A DNA stretch of 15,172 nt, taken from the NCBI GenBank assembly GCA_022704645.1, contig JAKJGA010000029.1:1-15172 (forward strand), written 5' to 3'. Shown one piece after another: positions 7,345 to 14,219 of this stretch (position 1 is the first letter of the stretch; every line of letters begins with the position of its first letter). The stretch comes from Spirochaetota bacterium (GTDB lineage Bacteria; Spirochaetota; UBA4802; JAFGJZ01). A program made the position numbers and the translations under genes. Under the pieces are notes generated by a model. That model was not told the DNA's origin and searched no databases. It saw only the letters and a list, made by a program, of their open reading frames with translations.

Positions 7345-8038
7345 AATATACGCATTATTCTTTATTACTTTATCAATTATTTCCACTGCCTATTCCATGG
7401 AAGGTAAGGCCGTCGTTGTTTCCGCATATGCTACAAGTGTTAATGAACAGCCACCTGCTGTTAAAAGAAATATCTCAATTGCTTCTTCTAAAATAAACGG
7501 TATGGTTATTAGAAACGGTGAAATATTTTCTTTTAATAAAACTGTTGGAGAAGCTACAGTTTCAAACGGATTCATGCCGGCAAATGTCCTTTATCGTGAT
7601 TCAATTGTTGTTGAGGTGGGGGGAGGAATATGTCAGGTTTCTTCAACACTATTTAATGCTTTTCTACTTTCCGGTTTTACAATTGTTGAACGTCATCGGC
7701 ATTTTCAGCCTGTAAGTTATGTTCCGCTAGGTCTTGATTCAACAATAAAATACGGCAAAAAAGATTTACGGGTTAAAAATACTACCGGAAGGGATATTCG
7801 GATACATTGCGAAATTAATGAATCTGTTTATTCTGTAAAGTTGACTTCTAATTCATATTCTGATGAGGTTTTTGAAATTTATACAGAAGAAAATGAAATA
7901 GCGCCTCCGATAGAAGATGAAATGATTCAAAACGGCATTGAAGTTGAAGTATTCAGAAGAAAAATAATCAAAGGAAAGCTGAAAGAATCATTTTTGTTGT
8001 ACAAGGATTTTTATCCTCCGGTGAGAAATGCTAATTGA
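7328..8038 (+). CDS. Exported VanW-domain protein
   Basis: The 236-residue product carries the VanW family core, named after an accessory gene of vancomycin-resistance clusters and of unknown biochemical role. Visible hallmarks are FSFNKTVGEAT (67-77), NGFMPANVLY (80-89), the family-defining GGGICQVSSTLFNA (98-111, with Cys102), ERHRHFQPVSYVPLG (121-135), the TIKYGKKDLRVKN segment (139-151) and a polar C-terminal tail. The ATG at 7328 is preferred because it opens directly into a signal peptide (hydrophobic 7-21, possible cleavage near Tyr-Ser). An upstream in-frame ATG at 7256 would bury the signal and overlap the previous gene by 89 bases. AGAAG at 7316-7320 is a modest ribosome site. The gene is coupled on both sides, by a 17-base overlap before and a 1-base TGATG overlap after. 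It probably acts at the cell wall, by inference from family and export signal. Confidence 0.88.
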   Translation: MLNADKIYALFFITLSIISTAYSMEGKAVVVSAYATSVNEQPPAVKRNISIASSKINGMVIRNGEIFSFNKTVGEATVSNGFMPANVLYRDSIVVEVGGGICQVSSTLFNAFLLSGFTIVERHRHFQPVSYVPLGLDSTIKYGKKDLRVKNTTGRDIRIHCEINESVYSVKLTSNSYSDEVFEIYTEENEIAPPIEDEMIQNGIEVEVFRRKIIKGKLKESFLLYKDFYPPVRNAN

Positions 8039-8607
8039 TGAAAATAATTTGTGTTTATTTGTTTTTATTTCTTTCTAATAATATAATTCTGTCCTGGGAG
8101 AATATGGAATCAGACCAGAAAAAGCAAGTTTCAAATTGGCTTTTTTCATCTTCAAGAAATATATTGGACGGTAAATCTGTTCAAAAAACTGATATTATTT
8201 TTCCGCAGGTAAAATCAGGTCTGTTTGTGACTTTAATACTTAATAGTAAAGTAAGAGGCTGTTACGGATCTTTTTATCATGATTCAAATGACTCCAAATA
8301 TCTTATAGAAAAATATCTTCGCGGAGCTTTGCGGTCAGATCCTAGATATAAACCTTTATCGCCTGAAGGAATTGAAAATGTGCGGATCGTTCTGACTTTT
8401 GCGTCAGAACCTGAAATTGTTGATGATATTTATTCAATAGATACTGAAGAATTTGGTATAATGGCTGAATCCGGAACTTCAGTTTTTATTTTAGTTCCGG
8501 CTGAACTGAAGATGCGGGATCAAGTTGCGAATCTTATTAAAAAAACCAAAGCTGAACGGATTTATAAATTTAAGTCTTATACAATCACATTTACTCAAGA
8601 ACAATAG
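8038..8607 (+). CDS. AMMECR1-domain protein with putative export signal
   Basis: The product (189 residues from ATG 8038) matches the AMMECR1 fold. GLFVTLILNSKVRGCYGSF (61-79) corresponds to the family LRGCIG motif with Cys75, ALRSDPRYKPLSPE (97-110) to the AAxxDPRFxPL segment, and VRIVLTFASEPEIVDD (115-130) to the following strand-helix, with a weaker C-terminal GIMAESGTSVFILVP. AMMECR1 proteins are usually cytoplasmic and of unresolved chemistry. Some occur with Memo and a radical SAM enzyme. Here residues 4-19 form a strongly hydrophobic stretch after one lysine that looks like a signal peptide or membrane anchor, although no clear Ala-x-Ala site follows. The start overlaps the vanW stop (TGATG). 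A TTG three bases earlier is possible but less likely. The 3' end overlaps the convergent gene by 17 bases. Confidence 0.85.
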   Translation: MKIICVYLFLFLSNNIILSWENMESDQKKQVSNWLFSSSRNILDGKSVQKTDIIFPQVKSGLFVTLILNSKVRGCYGSFYHDSNDSKYLIEKYLRGALRSDPRYKPLSPEGIENVRIVLTFASEPEIVDDIYSIDTEEFGIMAESGTSVFILVPAELKMRDQVANLIKKTKAERIYKFKSYTITFTQEQ

Positions 8608-9013
8608 CTCCGTCTTGTAGAATTACATCAATGATGTATTTATCCCGCCTTATATTCAGAGGCGTGCATAAAACCATTTGACCCTTGAATTCAAAAATGT
8701 CTCCTTTTTTCATAAGATCAATGTAATCTTTTTTTTCAGAATAAATGTGAAAGACAAATGATATCTGATTTGATTCAGATAAGACAGAAGTAATTCTGTA
8801 TGCTCTTTTGTATTCCGTATTCTGTTCTACTGATTCTATTACAACTTTCGCCGATATAATACTTTTTTGAATAGAAAGAATGTATTTATCCTTCTCGATA
8901 GGATTCATTTTTGAAATTTTAGATACAATTATTGAATTAAAAACAAAAATATCTTCTGAAATAAGATTTGTTGATGCAAGTGATAGAAAAGCTGCAATTA
9001 GTAATATTTTCAT
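8591..9013 (-). CDS. Small exported protein, possible OB fold, function unknown
   Basis: The 140-residue product has a signal peptide (MKILLIAAFLSLAST, cleavage perhaps near Ser19). The mature part starts with a helical stretch (about 30-50). Beta-strand-like segments then follow in the order of OB-fold periplasmic proteins: AKVVIESVEQN, YRITSVL, ISFVFHIYSE, then LMKKGDIFEFKGQM (100-113), which resembles the 'kGd.v.v.G' turn, and a closing YIIDVILQDGAIVL. The OB fold is an inference from this pattern. No catalytic motif is seen. The start lies one base after the htrA stop, with GGAAG as ribosome site inside htrA, so it is the last gene of the amidase-htrA operon. Its 3' end overlaps the AMMECR1 gene tail to tail. 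It may be a binding accessory to the protease or the amidase, by context only. Confidence 0.75.
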   Translation of the reverse strand: MKILLIAAFLSLASTNLISEDIFVFNSIIVSKISKMNPIEKDKYILSIQKSIISAKVVIESVEQNTEYKRAYRITSVLSESNQISFVFHIYSEKKDYIDLMKKGDIFEFKGQMVLCTPLNIRRDKYIIDVILQDGAIVLE

Positions 9014-9014
9014 T

Positions 9015-10256
9015 TTATTCTTCCGGTTTCAAAAGATAATGTTCTGTTCCCCGTTTAATGATAACGCTTTCTATTTTGTAAGAGTTTAACTTCATTCGTT
9101 TCAAAAAAGTTGTCATATCAGGGGTTTTTTTGCCGTTTACTGCAATTATTGAATCTCCGATTTCAAGCGATTCAATTTTAGAAAAAGAGCTGACATCTGA
9201 TACTACAGGAACACCATCCGAATCCTTTGAAACAGAAAAACCGTATTTTTTTCTGATTTTATCATTATGCATGTTTTTATCAGTAATGTTTTCAGAAAAG
9301 AATATTTTTTTATCCAAAAGAATTCCATTTCTGGAAACTGTGAGAAATAATTCCGTATCAATGTTCTTATTCTTTATTAATCGTATAAGTGATCCTTTTG
9401 AATTTATTAGAATTCCATCAGCTTCTTTTATTAAGTCTCCCTTTCTCAAGCCGGCAATATCTGCCGGAGATCCGGATGTTACTGAAATTATTTTAACATT
9501 GCGTTTATCCGATTCAATTTCTTCTTTTACAAGTATTCCTATCCATCCTCTTCTCACTCTTTCGTAAAGAAGAAGATCCTCGGCGACTTTTTTAACTATA
9601 TATGACGGTATGGCAAAACTAATGCCTTGAAAAGAGCCGGTTGAAGTCCGTATTGCGCTGTTAATTCCAATCATTTGTCCATTAAGGTTTATCAATGGTC
9701 CGCCTGAGTTGCCTGGATTAATCGGTACGTCAGTTTGAATAAAATCTTCAACAGCAGAAAATCCTATATCACATCTGCCCATTGATGAAATTATTCCGCT
9801 TGTTATTGAGTGTCTGAGTCCGTAAGGATTGCCTACTGCGATAACTGTTTCTCCCTCTGATGAATTGGAAGAATCAGCCAATTCTACGGGAATGTAGTTG
9901 CCGTGTTTTAATTTCATTAAAGCCAGATCGGTCTCATAATCGAATCTGAAATAATTGCCTGATGTGAATTTTTCAAACTCTGTCTCAGTACCGTCAGAAA
10001 GAGTCGCGATGTAATAATCTCCTTTTTTTACTACATGATAATTTGTTATTACATGACCTTTTGATGAAATAACAGTTCCTGAACCATAACCTGTTTTATA
10101 ATAAACGGTTTTTCCATTAATTATTTTTGAAGAAAATACAGTAATCAGAATCACGGATTCTTTTGCCTTTTTTGCTGCAGAAGAAATATCATTTGAAAAT
10201 ATCGATGATGACGTTAAAAGAAATAATAAAAGAAAGCTTTTTAGATATTTCATCAT
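9015..10256 (-). CDS. htrA: HtrA/DegP-type serine protease with two PDZ domains
   Basis: HtrA proteases degrade or refold damaged proteins in the periplasm. The 413-residue product has an N-terminal signal peptide or anchor (residues 3-20), then a chymotrypsin-like domain with a complete triad: His74 in TNYHVV, Asp110 in ETDLALMK and Ser184 in PGNSGGPL. The surrounding GSGTVISSKGHVITN and FAIPSYIV segments are also typical of the family. PDZ1 spans about 235-318, with SGSPADIAGLRKGDLI. A more diverged PDZ2 spans about 335-410, with LEIGDSIIAVNGK, so the layout is that of DegP/DegQ rather than DegS. The ATG at 10256 overlaps the amidase stop by four bases; a second ATG at 10253 is also possible. 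It sits between an amidase and a small exported protein, suggesting work on envelope proteins. No sigma-E-like or CtsR site was recognised. Confidence 0.95.
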   Translation of the reverse strand: MMKYLKSFLLLFLLTSSSIFSNDISSAAKKAKESVILITVFSSKIINGKTVYYKTGYGSGTVISSKGHVITNYHVVKKGDYYIATLSDGTETEFEKFTSGNYFRFDYETDLALMKLKHGNYIPVELADSSNSSEGETVIAVGNPYGLRHSITSGIISSMGRCDIGFSAVEDFIQTDVPINPGNSGGPLINLNGQMIGINSAIRTSTGSFQGISFAIPSYIVKKVAEDLLLYERVRRGWIGILVKEEIESDKRNVKIISVTSGSPADIAGLRKGDLIKEADGILINSKGSLIRLIKNKNIDTELFLTVSRNGILLDKKIFFSENITDKNMHNDKIRKKYGFSVSKDSDGVPVVSDVSSFSKIESLEIGDSIIAVNGKKTPDMTTFLKRMKLNSYKIESVIIKRGTEHYLLKPEE

Positions 10257-11599
10257 TTGCTCACAAGATCAAAGTAAGATTTATTTTTAATATCATACTT
10301 CTGTAAATTAATTTTTTTGTATCTTGGTTTGTTGTCAAAATCAAGGTTGTTTATGACTCTAGTTTCTGCTAAAAGAGAATAAGAAGCGACTGCGATGGCT
10401 TCAGCCAAAGCATCTGTTTCTTCAGTTAGAATTTTTCTGAATTTGTAACTGGTAAGATAACCGATTTCAATATAAGCATTGATTGCGTTGAGAAGTATAG
10501 GATTTAACCAGCATGAATAATATGGATCTTTTGCATAAACGTAGTTTTTCATTCCGCGTAATTCAAGAGCAGCCAGCATAAATCTTATAATTTCCATTGT
10601 GGCAAAATGATTATCGCCTCCAAACCCTTCTTCGCCTCCGTCTCTTTTAAAGTTCTCATATGCAGACATCTCTCTTTTCCAAAATCTGCTGTCAGGTCTA
10701 AACTTTTCAAGTTTATTGCTGTACGATCCTTTGCCGGCAATTGCTTCCTTTTTCCATGAAGAAAAATCTGAATAACTCCATTTTACCATATTCTGCTTGA
10801 ATCCTTTGAAATCTGAAGGATTATATTCAAAAGCCGGTAGATTGAGCTGATATGATGTAAAATAAAGAGCGACGTCATTCACAAAAGATTCAAATGAATT
10901 TGTATTATCATTTTTAATAAGCCAGTAGTCAGCCGCATCAGGCATTGTTCGATAAAAATCACCAGAATCCTTATTTTTATAGTATTCAATTCCTTTTTGA
11001 AAATATCTGAAAGGAGGAACTATTATTGCGGTAAAGCCCTGATGTCTTGGCGGGGGAGAGTAGTCGCAATGAAGAGATATTACAAGCTGTGGTTTTAATT
11101 TGTTTATGGAAGTTATTCTGCCGTCAGCAATTTTGTTATCAGATGGATAATCGAATAGTCTGTAAGGAGCATTCGGATCTTTTAGTTTTTTTGCTAATGA
11201 TTCATTCAATGTTTTTGGTCTTGATATGTGACTATTGATTACGGAATGACCGATAGGTTTAATTCCATATTTTGATAGTATAATTGTAAACTTGTTAAAT
11301 CCGTCTTTTGTTTGAGTCAGTTTTAATATTTCATTAGCTTTATAAGCTATTGTGTACATTAGCTCGCTTTCTTTTAGTCCCAAATGAACTGCACCGGAAC
11401 GGAAAGTAGACAGATATTCTTTTGATAATGGATCATATCTATCGCCGTTGATGGATATTGGAGGGTCATCTGTTCCGCCGTGACCAGGATCAAGGACTAC
11501 GGTAAAATCCTTCATTTTTTCGATATTTAATAATGAAGAATTCGAAAAAGAAAGGATGCTTAGAGCGGAGATAATTATCAGTATTTTTTTTTGTCTCAT
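10253..11599 (-). CDS. N-acetylmuramoyl-L-alanine amidase (Amidase_3 type) with large insertion
   Basis: Amidase_3 enzymes are zinc hydrolases that cut the amide bond between MurNAc and the stem peptide. The 448-residue product has a signal peptide (residues 4-20) and then the family landmarks in order: VVLDPGHGG with zinc ligand His40, LKESELMYTIA with Glu77, VISLHCD with His177, and near the end YIEIGYLTSYKFRKIL with Glu378 as the likely catalytic glutamate. In ordinary family members the second His and the last Glu lie roughly 60 residues apart. Here they are about 200 apart, with an aromatic- and lysine-rich insert (about 180-370). The His40-Glu77 to His177 stretch is also expanded. The start lies 10 bases from a strong terminator stem, with only a weak AAGAA as ribosome site. 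It heads the amidase-htrA-small protein operon. The amidase call is good but divergent. Confidence 0.82.
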   Translation of the reverse strand: MRQKKILIIISALSILSFSNSSLLNIEKMKDFTVVLDPGHGGTDDPPISINGDRYDPLSKEYLSTFRSGAVHLGLKESELMYTIAYKANEILKLTQTKDGFNKFTIILSKYGIKPIGHSVINSHISRPKTLNESLAKKLKDPNAPYRLFDYPSDNKIADGRITSINKLKPQLVISLHCDYSPPPRHQGFTAIIVPPFRYFQKGIEYYKNKDSGDFYRTMPDAADYWLIKNDNTNSFESFVNDVALYFTSYQLNLPAFEYNPSDFKGFKQNMVKWSYSDFSSWKKEAIAGKGSYSNKLEKFRPDSRFWKREMSAYENFKRDGGEEGFGGDNHFATMEIIRFMLAALELRGMKNYVYAKDPYYSCWLNPILLNAINAYIEIGYLTSYKFRKILTEETDALAEAIAVASYSLLAETRVINNLDFDNKPRYKKINLQKYDIKNKSYFDLVSK

Positions 11600-11609
11600 G
11601 TTAATTCTT

Positions 11610-11650
11610 AAGCAATAAAAAAAGGGGTAAGCCCCCTTTTTTTATTGCTT
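11610..11650 (-). terminator. Strong bidirectional rho-independent terminator
   Basis: A perfect 18-bp inverted repeat (11610-11627 with 11633-11650) encloses a 5-base loop. Its core is A7-GGGG / CCCC-T7, flanked by AAGCAAT / ATTGCTT, so the structure ends in a U tract on either strand. It lies 17 bases past the stop of the 266-residue exported protein gene (- strand), whose transcript it should end. The amidase gene starts 10 bases beyond it on the same strand. Confidence 0.92.
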
Positions 11651-11667
11651 CAATGTTCTAGTCAAGA

Positions 11668-12468
11668 TTATTTAGGCATCGGCTCATCTTCTTTAAGATT
11701 TGTATATTCTGATGCGGTAGTTTTCTTATTAGGATCCCATATACGGCTTCTGTTGTCAGCTTTATCTCTGTCATATTTTCCTCTGAATTCTTTAGGATTT
11801 ATTTCTTCAAGAATTCTGATAGCATAAGTTTTTGCTACTCTGTAGTGGAAAATAGATGTTGCATAAATCTCATCAGATCTCTGTCTTTCAGCATCATCAA
11901 GCTGTCCATAAGCAACTCTTAGTCTCATTTTATTGTGAAAGAGAACTTTGTTTTTCTTTGGATCGGCTGCAGATTTAGAATCCAAAGTAAGCTCAAGTAT
12001 GTTATTTGCGCAGAGATTTAACATTTCAAGAGTGTCTTTTTTGTAGGCATCAGAAATTTTCTGATAAAACTGATTGATCATTTTTTTGTTTTCTTCAAGT
12101 TTTACACGAGCATAAACAATATTTCTTCTGTAAAAAAGATCAACACCGACTTTGTAGCCGTCGTAGCATTTTTTGTAATCTTCCTGCCAGTCGCCGTGAG
12201 TATCTTTATAATTTTCTTTGATTACATTGAGAGTGAATATCTGGTCGAGATTAGTCTTCATGAGCTTCTCAACAACATCGTTAGCATGAAATTTAGCTAG
12301 ATAGTTATCCTCAGGCCGGTCTGCTTCCGAATACTGAGACGCGGGATCGGTTTTACTCTGATCAACTCCTCCGGCAGTAGAATCTGTCTTGGCTGCATCC
12401 TGTGAAAAAGAAATTGTTGTTAAAAAAAGTGCCGCGAATACGAGTGCAAGCGTTTTATACTTTGCCAT
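11668..12468 (-). CDS. Exported helical protein, conserved-looking, function unknown
   Basis: The 266-residue product has a clear signal peptide (Lys3 and Lys5, hydrophobic 6-19, probable cleavage after Phe-Ser22 before Gln-Asp). An acidic Ser/Thr/Asp-rich linker follows (about 25-55), then a mainly helical body (about 56-225) rich in Lys, Asn, Tyr and Leu. Segments such as MKTNLDQIFTLNVIKENY, GYKVGVDLFYRRN and SIFHYRVAKTYAIRILEEI suggest packed helices, perhaps TPR-like, though I cannot fit a TPR consensus. The C-terminus is polar (KADNRSRIWDPN then EDEPMPK). Only two cysteines are present (101, 153). AGGAG at 12476-12480, its own promoter and a strong terminator on both sides of a single gene suggest a well-expressed monocistronic unit. 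I do not recognise the family with certainty. The dense pattern of aromatic and charged residues looks like a conserved clade-specific periplasmic protein. Confidence 0.75.
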   Translation of the reverse strand: MAKYKTLALVFAALFLTTISFSQDAAKTDSTAGGVDQSKTDPASQYSEADRPEDNYLAKFHANDVVEKLMKTNLDQIFTLNVIKENYKDTHGDWQEDYKKCYDGYKVGVDLFYRRNIVYARVKLEENKKMINQFYQKISDAYKKDTLEMLNLCANNILELTLDSKSAADPKKNKVLFHNKMRLRVAYGQLDDAERQRSDEIYATSIFHYRVAKTYAIRILEEINPKEFRGKYDRDKADNRSRIWDPNKKTTASEYTNLKEDEPMPK

Positions 12469-12533
12469 ATTATAACTCCTGTAGTCTTAGCGACGACCCG
12501 CATTTATAGGGCGGACATCACACAATTGTTAGT

Positions 12534-12561
12534 ATTTTAATCCATAACCGAGTATAAGCAA
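12534..12561 (-). promoter_or_regulatory. Candidate promoter of the 266-residue exported protein gene
   Basis: On the minus strand TTGCTT (12556-12561) and TAAAAT (12534-12539) are separated by 16 bases, close to sigma-70 boxes. Transcription would start near 12527 and give a leader of about 60 bases with a small CCGC/GCGG hairpin before AGGAG. The boxes lie inside the divergent 291-base gap, where promoters are expected. Confidence 0.45.
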
Positions 12562-12597
12562 GAATTTTTTTTATAAAATTAAAATTAATTCTTATAC
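12552..12597. repeat. Imperfect inverted repeat over the -35 region
   Basis: GTATAAG (12552-12558) plus AATT (12563-12566) mirror AATT plus CTTATAC (12587-12597), with a 4-base bulge on the left side and a 20-base AT-rich centre. It overlaps the -35 box proposed for the minus-strand gene and could be an operator. It may equally be chance in such AT-rich DNA. Confidence 0.3.
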
Positions 12598-12683
12598 CGC
12601 CTGAAAATAAAATTCCCAATCAACTTATCGGCATACAGGCGCTTATATATTAGCAAAAAAAATAATTATCATACATTTTTTCG

Positions 12684-12710
12684 TTTACATGTTTAAACTT
12701 TGATTATTTT
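12684..12710 (+). promoter_or_regulatory. Weak candidate promoter for the UDP-sugar pyrophosphorylase gene
   Basis: TTTACA (12684-12689) and TATTTT (12705-12710) with a 15-base spacer are the best pair I find before the gene. GTTTAAAC, an 8-base palindrome, sits between them at 12691-12698. A promoter must lie somewhere in the divergent gap because the upstream gene points away, but the exact boxes are uncertain. Confidence 0.28.
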
Positions 12711-12759
12711 ATCATAGGTTTCATATTTATTTCAATAAGTCTGCCGGAGAAAGAATAAG

Positions 12760-14133
12760 ATGAACTTTGAACAGTGCAGTAAATTGCTTAATAAGTTTTC
12801 ACAGAATGCTTTAGTGGAGTATTTAGAATCACTTCCGGAGAATGAAAGAAATAAACTGATTGATGAAATTTCTTCAGTTAATTTTGAAAAAATTGATGAT
12901 TTACTCAGGATAGCCAATTCAGCAAGTAGAACAGGCAGGAAAATGATGCCTGTTGATTGTATTTCTCTTAAAAGTCTTTCCGAAAATAATGTTTATCTTA
13001 ATAAATGCACAAATTATGGAGTTGATTTAATAAAAAGAGGAGCCGTTGCAGCTTTTGTCGTTGCAGGCGGCCAGGGATCCCGTCTTGGTTTTGAAGGACC
13101 TAAGGGAGCTTTTCCTGTCAGCGCTGTGAAAAACAAAACTCTGTTTCAGCTGCATGCCGAAAAAGTACTTTCAGCGACCAGAAAATACAATTCGAATATT
13201 CCTTTTTTGATTATGACATCTAAGGCAAATCACTCTGCGACTGTGGCAGAATTTGAAAAAAATTCATATTTTGGTTTAGATCATAAAAATGTTCACATTT
13301 TTCCACAGAATATGATTCCTTCTCTTGATATAGAAGGAAAACTTATTTTGTCAGGGAAAACTTCACTTTTCAGAAACCCGGACGGTCATGGAGGTTCTCT
13401 TACTGCGCTGGAATCAAGCGGTGTTCTTGATAAAATTATGTCGCAAGGAGTAGAATTCATTTCATACTTCCAGGTTGATAATCCGCTTATTAATATTATT
13501 GATCCATTATTTTTCGGTATTCACGGTATAGAAAACTCAGAGCTGTCGAGTAAAGCGCTGATAAAAGCTTATCCCGATGAAAAAGTCGGCATTTTTGTAA
13601 AATATGATGATTCAACAGTCGGGGTTGAGGAATATTCCGATCTGCCGAAAGAAGTATTGACTGCCCAGGATTCAGACGGATCGCTTCTTTATAAGTGGGG
13701 GAGCATAGGAATACATGTTTTCAGCTGCAGTTTTATTAAAAGAAATATTTCAGGCGGTGAAATAAATCTTCCTTTTCATGTGGCGAGAAAAAAAATTAAG
13801 GCTTACGTAAAAGGTGAAATCAAAGAAATTGAAGGATTTAAATTTGAAAAATTTGTTTTCGATTCGATTCCGCTTGCTGAAAAAACTATAATACTTGAAA
13901 CACTAAGGGAAAATGAATTTGCACCTGTGAAAAATGCTTCAGGAGTCGATTCTCTTGAATCATCACGGGAGCTTATGAACAATCTTTACCGTTCATGGCT
14001 TTTGGAAAAAAATTATTCAATACCTGATTTTGTAAAGAATATTGAAATATCGCCGCTTACTGCTCTTTGCAGTAATGACCTTCCTTCTGACCTGATTGTT
14101 GACTGGAAGGAGAATACTTACATCGGAATATAA
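12760..14133 (+). CDS. UDP-N-acetylglucosamine/UDP-sugar pyrophosphorylase, eukaryotic (UAP1/UDPGP) type
   Basis: UDPGP-family enzymes join a sugar 1-phosphate to UTP, giving UDP-GlcNAc, UDP-GalNAc or UDP-glucose and pyrophosphate. The 457-residue product has an N-terminal helical part (1-90) and the nucleotidyltransferase signature VAGGQGSRLGFEGPKG (101-116), with Arg108 and Lys115 in the expected places. Further family marks are FLIMTSKANHSAT (149-161), IFPQNMIPSLD (180-190), NPDGHGGSL (206-214) and YFQVDNPL (236-243), whose Asp240 is the likely metal ligand. The FKFEKFVFDSIP segment near 364-375 is typical of UAP1 over UGP, which favours an N-acetylhexosamine substrate. Most bacteria make UDP-GlcNAc with GlmU instead. 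GGAG at 12746-12749 is the ribosome site. The gene is followed after 86 bases by an ATP-grasp gene. The family is firm, the exact sugar uncertain. Confidence 0.9.
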   Translation: MNFEQCSKLLNKFSQNALVEYLESLPENERNKLIDEISSVNFEKIDDLLRIANSASRTGRKMMPVDCISLKSLSENNVYLNKCTNYGVDLIKRGAVAAFVVAGGQGSRLGFEGPKGAFPVSAVKNKTLFQLHAEKVLSATRKYNSNIPFLIMTSKANHSATVAEFEKNSYFGLDHKNVHIFPQNMIPSLDIEGKLILSGKTSLFRNPDGHGGSLTALESSGVLDKIMSQGVEFISYFQVDNPLINIIDPLFFGIHGIENSELSSKALIKAYPDEKVGIFVKYDDSTVGVEEYSDLPKEVLTAQDSDGSLLYKWGSIGIHVFSCSFIKRNISGGEINLPFHVARKKIKAYVKGEIKEIEGFKFEKFVFDSIPLAEKTIILETLRENEFAPVKNASGVDSLESSRELMNNLYRSWLLEKNYSIPDFVKNIEISPLTALCSNDLPSDLIVDWKENTYIGI

Positions 14134-14219
14134 AAAGCTCATCATTGATGTGATTACTTCCGACATTAAAAGAGAAGCTGATCGTATAATTATTTTTTAA
14201 GGCGTGGTTTAGCACCTGT

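Noticed and set aside
8035..8037. TTG as start of the AMMECR1 gene
   Set aside because: An ATG follows directly at 8038 and forms the common TGATG overlap with the vanW stop.
2184..8607. AmmeMemoRadiSam-type system with KamA as the radical SAM partner of AMMECR1
   Set aside because: KamA is a PLP aminomutase, not the radical SAM family of that set. No Memo gene is present, and the two genes are in separate transcription units.
9130..9567. Plus-strand open frame of 145 codons inside htrA
   Set aside because: It is the antisense shadow of the PDZ-coding part of htrA, whose triad and PDZ motifs are clear.
12691..12698. GTTTAAAC palindrome as an operator
   Set aside because: An 8-base AT-rich palindrome is expected by chance and has no second copy nearby.
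14099..14200. Short open frame across the end of the pyrophosphorylase gene, ending KREADRIIIF
   Set aside because: It looks peptide-like but has only TTG or GTG starts, no clear ribosome site, and overlaps the real gene end. The pyrophosphorylase already has a normal length, so a frameshifted tail is not needed.
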